NCBI GenBank assembly: GCA_964555565.1
Contig: CAZKTF010000072.1
Location: forward strand, 1-15,014
DNA length: 15,014 nt
Source of the DNA: CAZKTF01 sp964555565
GTDB lineage: Bacteria > Planctomycetota > JAJSAM01 > JAKLKS01
Direction: 5' to 3'
The notes beneath the pieces are model-generated. The model saw only the letters and a program-made list of their open reading frames with translations. It did no database searches and was not told where the DNA came from. Position numbers and translations under genes: made by a program. Below, piece after piece: positions 11,742 to 15,014 of the stretch (its first letter is position 1; every line of letters begins with the position of its first letter).

Positions 11742-13862
11742 CTACTCCACCCCCAGGGTCCGGACGAGGAAGGCGAGGACGTCGGCGGCCTCGTCGAGGA
11801 GCTTGGCGGTGGGCTTGCCGGCGCCGTGGCCGGCCTTCGTCTCGATCCGGATGAGGACCGGCGCGGGCCCGCCCTGCGCCGCCTGGAGCGCCGCGGCGAA
11901 CTTGAAGGAGTGGGCCGGGACGACGCGGTCGTCGTGGTCCGCGGTGGTGATGAGGGTGGCGGGGTAGCGCGTCCCCGGCCTCAGGTTGTGGAGGGGGGAG
12001 TAGGAGCGGAGGACCTGGTAGTCCTCCTTGACGTCGGGGTCGCCGTAGTCGCTCGTCCACGCCCAGCCGATGGTGAACTTGTGGAACCGCAGCATGTCCA
12101 GGACGCCGACCTGGGGGACGGCGGCGCCGAAGAGGTCCGGGCGCTGGGTCATGCACGCGCCGACGAGGAGGCCCCCGTTGCTCCCGCCGAGGATGGCGAG
12201 CCTGCGGGGCGAGGTGTAGCCCCTGGCGACGAGCCACTCGGCCGCGGCGATGAAGTCGTCGAAGCAGTTCTGCTTGCGCCTCTTCGCGCCGGCCTGGTGC
12301 CAGTCCTCGCCGTACTCGGAGCCCCCGCGGATGCAGGCGGTCGCCGCGACCCCGCCCATCTCCATCCAGACCACCTGCGACACCGAGAAGGCCGGTGTCA
12401 TGGGGATGGCGAAGCCCCCGTAGCCGTAGAGGCGCGCGGGGTGGCTCCCGTCGAGCCGCAGCCCCTTCCTGTGCGAGACGAACATCGGGATCCGCGTCCC
12501 GTCCTTGCCCTCGTAGAAGACCTGGTGCACCTCGAAGGCGGAGGGGTCGAAACGCACACGGGGGCGGAAGAAGGGCACGCTCGCGCCGGTGGCGGGGTCG
12601 AGGCGGTACACCGTCGGGGGCGCATCGAAGGAGGTGTAGACGTAGAAGGACTCCCGGTCGGACCGCCTCCCCGTGAGGCCGTGGACGCTCCCGATGCCCG
12701 GGAGCGCCAGCTCGCCGAGGGGGGCCCCGTCGAGGCCGAAGCGGAGGACGCGCGCGTGGGCGTCCTTCAGGTAGGACGCGAGGAACCGGTCGCCCACGAC
12801 CGAGACCTGCCCGAGCGTCTCGGGGGCCTGCGGGATCACCTCGCGCCAGCGCTCCCGCGCGGGCTCCCGGACGTCCACGGCGATCACCCGGCGCCGGGGG
12901 GCGTCCCTGTCCGTGAGGAACCAGAGGACCGGTCCGTCGCTCCCGACGAAGGTGTAGCCCGCGTCGAACTCCCCGAGCAGCGTCCGCACCTTCCCCGCCG
13001 GGTCGGAGAGGTCGCGGTAGAAGACGCGGTTGCGCGGGTCGGTCCCGACCCACCCGTGGATGACGAGCCAGCGGCCGTCCTCGGTGACCCGCCCGTCGAA
13101 GCCCCACTCCTTCTCGTCGGGGCGCTCGTAGACGATGGGGTCCTCCGACTGCGGGGTGCCGAGCCTGTGGTAGCAGAGCTTCTGGTAGTAGTTCGCCGCC
13201 TGGAGCTCCTGCCCCGCCGGGGGGGCGTCGTAGCGGCAGTAATAGAAGCCCTTCCCGTCGAGGGACCAGGAGGCGTCGCTGAACTTCGACCAGGAGAGGA
13301 CGTCGGGGAGGTCCTTCCCCGTCTCCACGTCGCGGACGCGCCACTCCTGCCAGTCGGAGCCCCCGCGGGAGATCGAGTAGGCCAGCAGCCGCCCGTCGTC
13401 GCTCAACCCCACGCCCGTGAGCGCCACGGTCCCGTCCTCGGAGAGCCCGTTCGGGTCGAGGAGGACGCGCGGCTCCGTCCCCTCGCGGTCCACGACCCAG
13501 AGCACGGACTGGTTCTGGAGGCCGTCGTTGCGGGAGTAGAACAGCCGCCCCCCGCGGGGGATGGGCGGCTCGTAGCGCTCGAAGTCCCACAGCTCGTTGA
13601 GGCGCTCCCGGATCCGTCCCCGCGCCGGGATCCCCGCGAGGAACCCTTCCGTGAGCCGGTTCTCCTCCTCGATCCACCGCCGGGACTCCGGGGAGTCGGG
13701 GTCCTCCAGGGGGCGGTAGGGGTCGGGGACGAGGTCCCCGTGGAAGCGCTCCGCCGCGTCCGAGGTGGGCGCGTGCGGGTAGACGCAGGGTCCGCCGGGC
13801 TGCGAGGCGCGGCAGCCGGCGGCGGTCGCGGCGAGGGCCACGATCAGGAGACTCCTGGGCAT
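11742..13862 (-). CDS. Prolyl oligopeptidase (S9A family) lipoprotein
   Basis: A 706-aa serine peptidase cleaving peptides after proline. The first 17 residues are a lipoprotein signal (MPRSLLIVALAATAAGC), placing the enzyme in the periplasm anchored at C17. A beta-propeller region (about 80-420) is followed by the alpha/beta-hydrolase domain. The nucleophile is S561 in LAILGGSNGGLL, the acid D644 in ADHDDRVVP, and the base H679 in KAGHGAGKPT; R646 matches the substrate-binding arginine. YGGFAIPMTP and SEYGEDWHQAG are family motifs. The ATG at 13862 was chosen over a 28-aa longer frame because the signal peptide begins there and GGAGG lies about 7 nt upstream. A long inverted repeat separates it from the Crp/Fnr-type gene on the same strand. 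Confidence 0.96.
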   Translation of the reverse strand: MPRSLLIVALAATAAGCRASQPGGPCVYPHAPTSDAAERFHGDLVPDPYRPLEDPDSPESRRWIEEENRLTEGFLAGIPARGRIRERLNELWDFERYEPPIPRGGRLFYSRNDGLQNQSVLWVVDREGTEPRVLLDPNGLSEDGTVALTGVGLSDDGRLLAYSISRGGSDWQEWRVRDVETGKDLPDVLSWSKFSDASWSLDGKGFYYCRYDAPPAGQELQAANYYQKLCYHRLGTPQSEDPIVYERPDEKEWGFDGRVTEDGRWLVIHGWVGTDPRNRVFYRDLSDPAGKVRTLLGEFDAGYTFVGSDGPVLWFLTDRDAPRRRVIAVDVREPARERWREVIPQAPETLGQVSVVGDRFLASYLKDAHARVLRFGLDGAPLGELALPGIGSVHGLTGRRSDRESFYVYTSFDAPPTVYRLDPATGASVPFFRPRVRFDPSAFEVHQVFYEGKDGTRIPMFVSHRKGLRLDGSHPARLYGYGGFAIPMTPAFSVSQVVWMEMGGVAATACIRGGSEYGEDWHQAGAKRRKQNCFDDFIAAAEWLVARGYTSPRRLAILGGSNGGLLVGACMTQRPDLFGAAVPQVGVLDMLRFHKFTIGWAWTSDYGDPDVKEDYQVLRSYSPLHNLRPGTRYPATLITTADHDDRVVPAHSFKFAAALQAAQGGPAPVLIRIETKAGHGAGKPTAKLLDEAADVLAFLVRTLGVE

Positions 13863-13902
13863 CGCTACCTCCGGGGGAGGCGGGGGCGCGGCGGAAGGTA
13901 GC

Positions 13903-13986
13903 GGGGACGTCCCTGAGCGAGTAAGTAACTCCCACTCCGCCGCCACGAGCGCTCGCGGAGTTACTTACTCGCTCAGGGACGTCCCC
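13903..13986. repeat. Perfect 30-bp inverted repeat with 24-bp loop
   Basis: Arms 13903-13932 and 13957-13986 are exact reverse complements (30 of 30). Each arm begins ggggacgtccctgagcg and ends agtaagtaactcc. The loop carries a second palindrome, cgagcgctcg (13946-13955). It sits between the Crp/Fnr-type gene stop (13 bp away) and the peptidase ribosome binding site. There is no T-tract, no target duplication and no ORF. It may be a REP/MITE-like hairpin, a transcription barrier, or an RNA hairpin that separates the two genes. Confidence 0.9.
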
Positions 13987-13999
13987 TCCCCGGTGATTC

Positions 14000-14686
14000 C
14001 TAGCCGCCGGCGCGGGAAATCAGCCTGTCGGTGTCCAGGATCGTGATCCTGCGTCCCTGGACCTGGAGGATCCCCTCCTCCTGCAGGCGGGTGAGCGCGC
14101 GGGCCGTGGTCTCCGGGGCGATGCCGAGCAGCGCCGCGAGATCCCGCCGGCGGAGGGGGACGAGGAGCGTGTTCGTCCCCGAGCGCGGGAGCTTCCCGTC
14201 CACGAGGAAGCCCGCCACCCGCTCCACCGCGGTGTTCGTCCCCAGGCCGCGCAGCCGCTCGGCCTCCCGGTCGATCACCGAGGAGAGGTGGTTGGCCAGG
14301 CCCGTCGCGACGGCGGCGTTGGACGCCAGCAGGCTCCGGAAGGAGGCCGCGGGGGCGAAGCAGGCGCCGAGTTCGGTCACGGCCACGGCGTCGCAGGTGA
14401 GACGGCGGCCGAAGACCCCCGCCAGGCCCACCAGGTCCCCGGGACCGAGGAGGTCCACGATCCGCGGGTGCTCGCGCGGGCCCGGGGCGACGAGCTTGAC
14501 GAGGCCCTCCTGGATGGAGAACACCCCCTCGGGGAGCTCGTCCCGGCGGCCCAGCACGGTCCCCGCGGAGAGCCTGCGCTTGCGCATGACGCACATGGTC
14601 TCGGAGAGCATCCGGGGGTCGAGGTGGGAGAGGAAGCCCCGGCGCCGCTGCGCGCAGTCCGAGCAGACCCCCGTCGGGGTGTCCAT
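14000..14686 (-). CDS. Crp/Fnr-family regulator with FNR-like cysteines
   Basis: A 228-aa transcription factor. N-terminal C8-x2-C11 (GVCSDCAQ), with C32 further on and C109 in LGACF at the position of FNR C122, could bind an iron-sulfur cluster; C98 is an extra cysteine. The cyclic-nucleotide-type beta-barrel spans about 35-120 (FSIQEGLVKLV, GPGDLVGLAGVFG), followed by the dimer helix (about 122-155) and a C-terminal HTH (181-201, RDLAALLGIAPETTARALTRL). The recognition helix E-T-T-A-R resembles the FNR E-x-x-S-R pattern. The ATG at 14686 is chosen because the upstream 35 residues cover the operator region. Three FNR-type boxes lie in the upstream intergenic region, so autoregulation is likely. 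The signal (oxygen, NO or other) cannot be read from sequence. Confidence 0.9.
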   Translation of the reverse strand: MDTPTGVCSDCAQRRRGFLSHLDPRMLSETMCVMRKRRLSAGTVLGRRDELPEGVFSIQEGLVKLVAPGPREHPRIVDLLGPGDLVGLAGVFGRRLTCDAVAVTELGACFAPAASFRSLLASNAAVATGLANHLSSVIDREAERLRGLGTNTAVERVAGFLVDGKLPRSGTNTLLVPLRRRDLAALLGIAPETTARALTRLQEEGILQVQGRRITILDTDRLISRAGG

Positions 14687-14716
14687 GCGCGCGAGGGTGC
14701 AACCCCCGTGCCGCCC

Positions 14717-14730
14717 TTGACGGGCGTCGG
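14717..14730. promoter_or_regulatory. FNR-type box 1 (imperfect)
   Basis: TTGAC-GGGC-GTCGG, one good half-site and one degenerate, 30 bp upstream of the regulator ATG. Its location near the start is suitable for self-repression. Confidence 0.5.
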
Positions 14731-14755
14731 GTCCTGGGTCTCCCCGGCGCGGCGG

Positions 14756-14771
14756 CTTGACGGGCGTCAAG
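14756..14771. promoter_or_regulatory. FNR-type box 2 (perfect dyad)
   Basis: CTTGACG-GG-CGTCAAG, a perfect dyad. It fits the Crp/Fnr-family layout TTGAN-N4-NTCAA with C/G at the central positions. Its centre is 40 bp from that of box 1, about four helical turns. Confidence 0.6.
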
Positions 14772-14817
14772 GAAACCGACGCGCGGGTCATTCGGTTACC
14801 CAGGTACGTCTCCGCCC

Positions 14818-14831
14818 TTGACGCGCGTCAC
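14818..14831. promoter_or_regulatory. FNR-type box 3 (imperfect)
   Basis: TTGAC-GCGC-GTCAC, centred 61 bp from box 2 and about 96 bp upstream of the divergent gene at 14921. It could serve activation of that gene. Confidence 0.5.
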
Positions 14832-14920
14832 CCGGGGCGTTTGGGGGGCCGCTCCCGGGCGTCGGGACCCTTCGAAGCGCGGAGGCGGTCCCGGCAGGCC
14901 GACCCGCGCGAGGTCCCCCT

Positions 14921-15014
14921 GTGACCCTGGCGACACGTGCCTTCGCGCTCCTGCTCGGCGCCCTCGCCGCCGGCGCCGCCGTGCTCGCCCTGCGCGCGCG
15001 GCGGGGCGGCGCGC
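14921..15014 (+). CDS. N-terminal fragment of a membrane or exported protein (cut by window end)
   Basis: A GTG start with AGG about 7 nt upstream (14911-14913), open to the end of the window. The 31 visible residues read MTLATRAFALLLGALAAGAAV and then turn basic (LALRARRGG). This is a typical signal peptide or membrane anchor. It is divergent from the Crp/Fnr-type gene, with the three FNR-type boxes between them, so it may be a target of that regulator. Identity cannot be told. Confidence 0.5.
   Translation, partial: MTLATRAFALLLGALAAGAAVLALRARRGGA

Noticed and set aside
9391..13935. Very long open frames on both strands (about 1,500 and 1,400 codons) across ispE, aro and peptidase genes
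   Set aside because: They are Arg/Gly/Pro/Ala-rich shadow frames caused by the extreme G+C content. They lie over genes with recognised domains and contain no motif of their own.
13863..13946. 28-aa upstream extension of the prolyl oligopeptidase
   Set aside because: It would translate half of the inverted repeat and place the lipoprotein signal inside the protein. A good GGAGG precedes the ATG at 13862.
14687..14791. 35-aa N-terminal extension of the Crp/Fnr regulator
   Set aside because: It would cover two FNR-type boxes and has no homology to the family; the ATG at 14686 places CxxC at the expected N-terminal location.
1..15014. CRISPR arrays, rRNA genes, riboswitches
   Set aside because: No array of regularly spaced direct repeats, no rRNA segments and no riboswitch consensus were seen on either strand.

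Overview
The window comes from a very G+C-rich, probably Gram-negative bacterium. The signs are a phosphatidylethanolamine pathway (psd-pssA), a lipobox-bearing secreted peptidase, the eno-ftsB pair, and overwhelmingly G/C third codon positions in the host genes. The phylum cannot be fixed from the sequence alone; a Deltaproteobacteria- or Acidobacteria-like lineage would fit.

Layout. (1) 81-1720, minus strand: eno followed by a short FtsB/DivIC-like division gene, overlapping by 4 bp. (2) 1753-5378: a complete IS1595-family (ISXO2-like) transposable element that carries passenger genes. It has 24-bp imperfect terminal inverted repeats (21 of 24 matching) and an 8-bp target duplication (gtttatcg) on both sides. 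It landed between the divergent eno and psd genes, only 24 bp upstream of the eno start codon. Its contents are a 121-aa unknown protein, a possible 46-aa ORF, a Panacea (SocA-like/DUF4065) antitoxin with a 130-aa candidate toxin downstream, the DDE transposase, a class II leucine-type tRNA-like gene with an abnormal anticodon loop (C33, UGG), a 143-aa HTH-like protein and a 50-aa very basic protein too short for ordinary gene calling. Parts of it are visibly less G+C-rich than the host genes. (3) 5506-11721, plus strand: a tightly packed housekeeping run of psd, pssA, a folK-panC fusion, panD, ispE and an aroD-aroE-aroK triple fusion, covering phospholipid, folate, pantothenate, isoprenoid and aromatic precursor synthesis. 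Three of its junctions overlap. (4) 11742-13862, minus strand: a prolyl-oligopeptidase lipoprotein. (5) 13903-13986: a perfect 30-bp inverted repeat. (6) 14000-14686, minus strand: a Crp/Fnr-family regulator with FNR-like cysteines. Its upstream region holds three TTGAC-N4-GTC(A/G)N boxes shared with a divergent gene that begins at 14921 and runs off the window.

The most notable observations are the passenger-carrying IS element with its toxin-antitoxin pair and aberrant tRNA, the likely rebuilding of the eno promoter by its insertion, and the two multi-enzyme fusions (FolK-PanC and AroD-AroE-AroK). All assignments were made by reading motifs; no database search was run.
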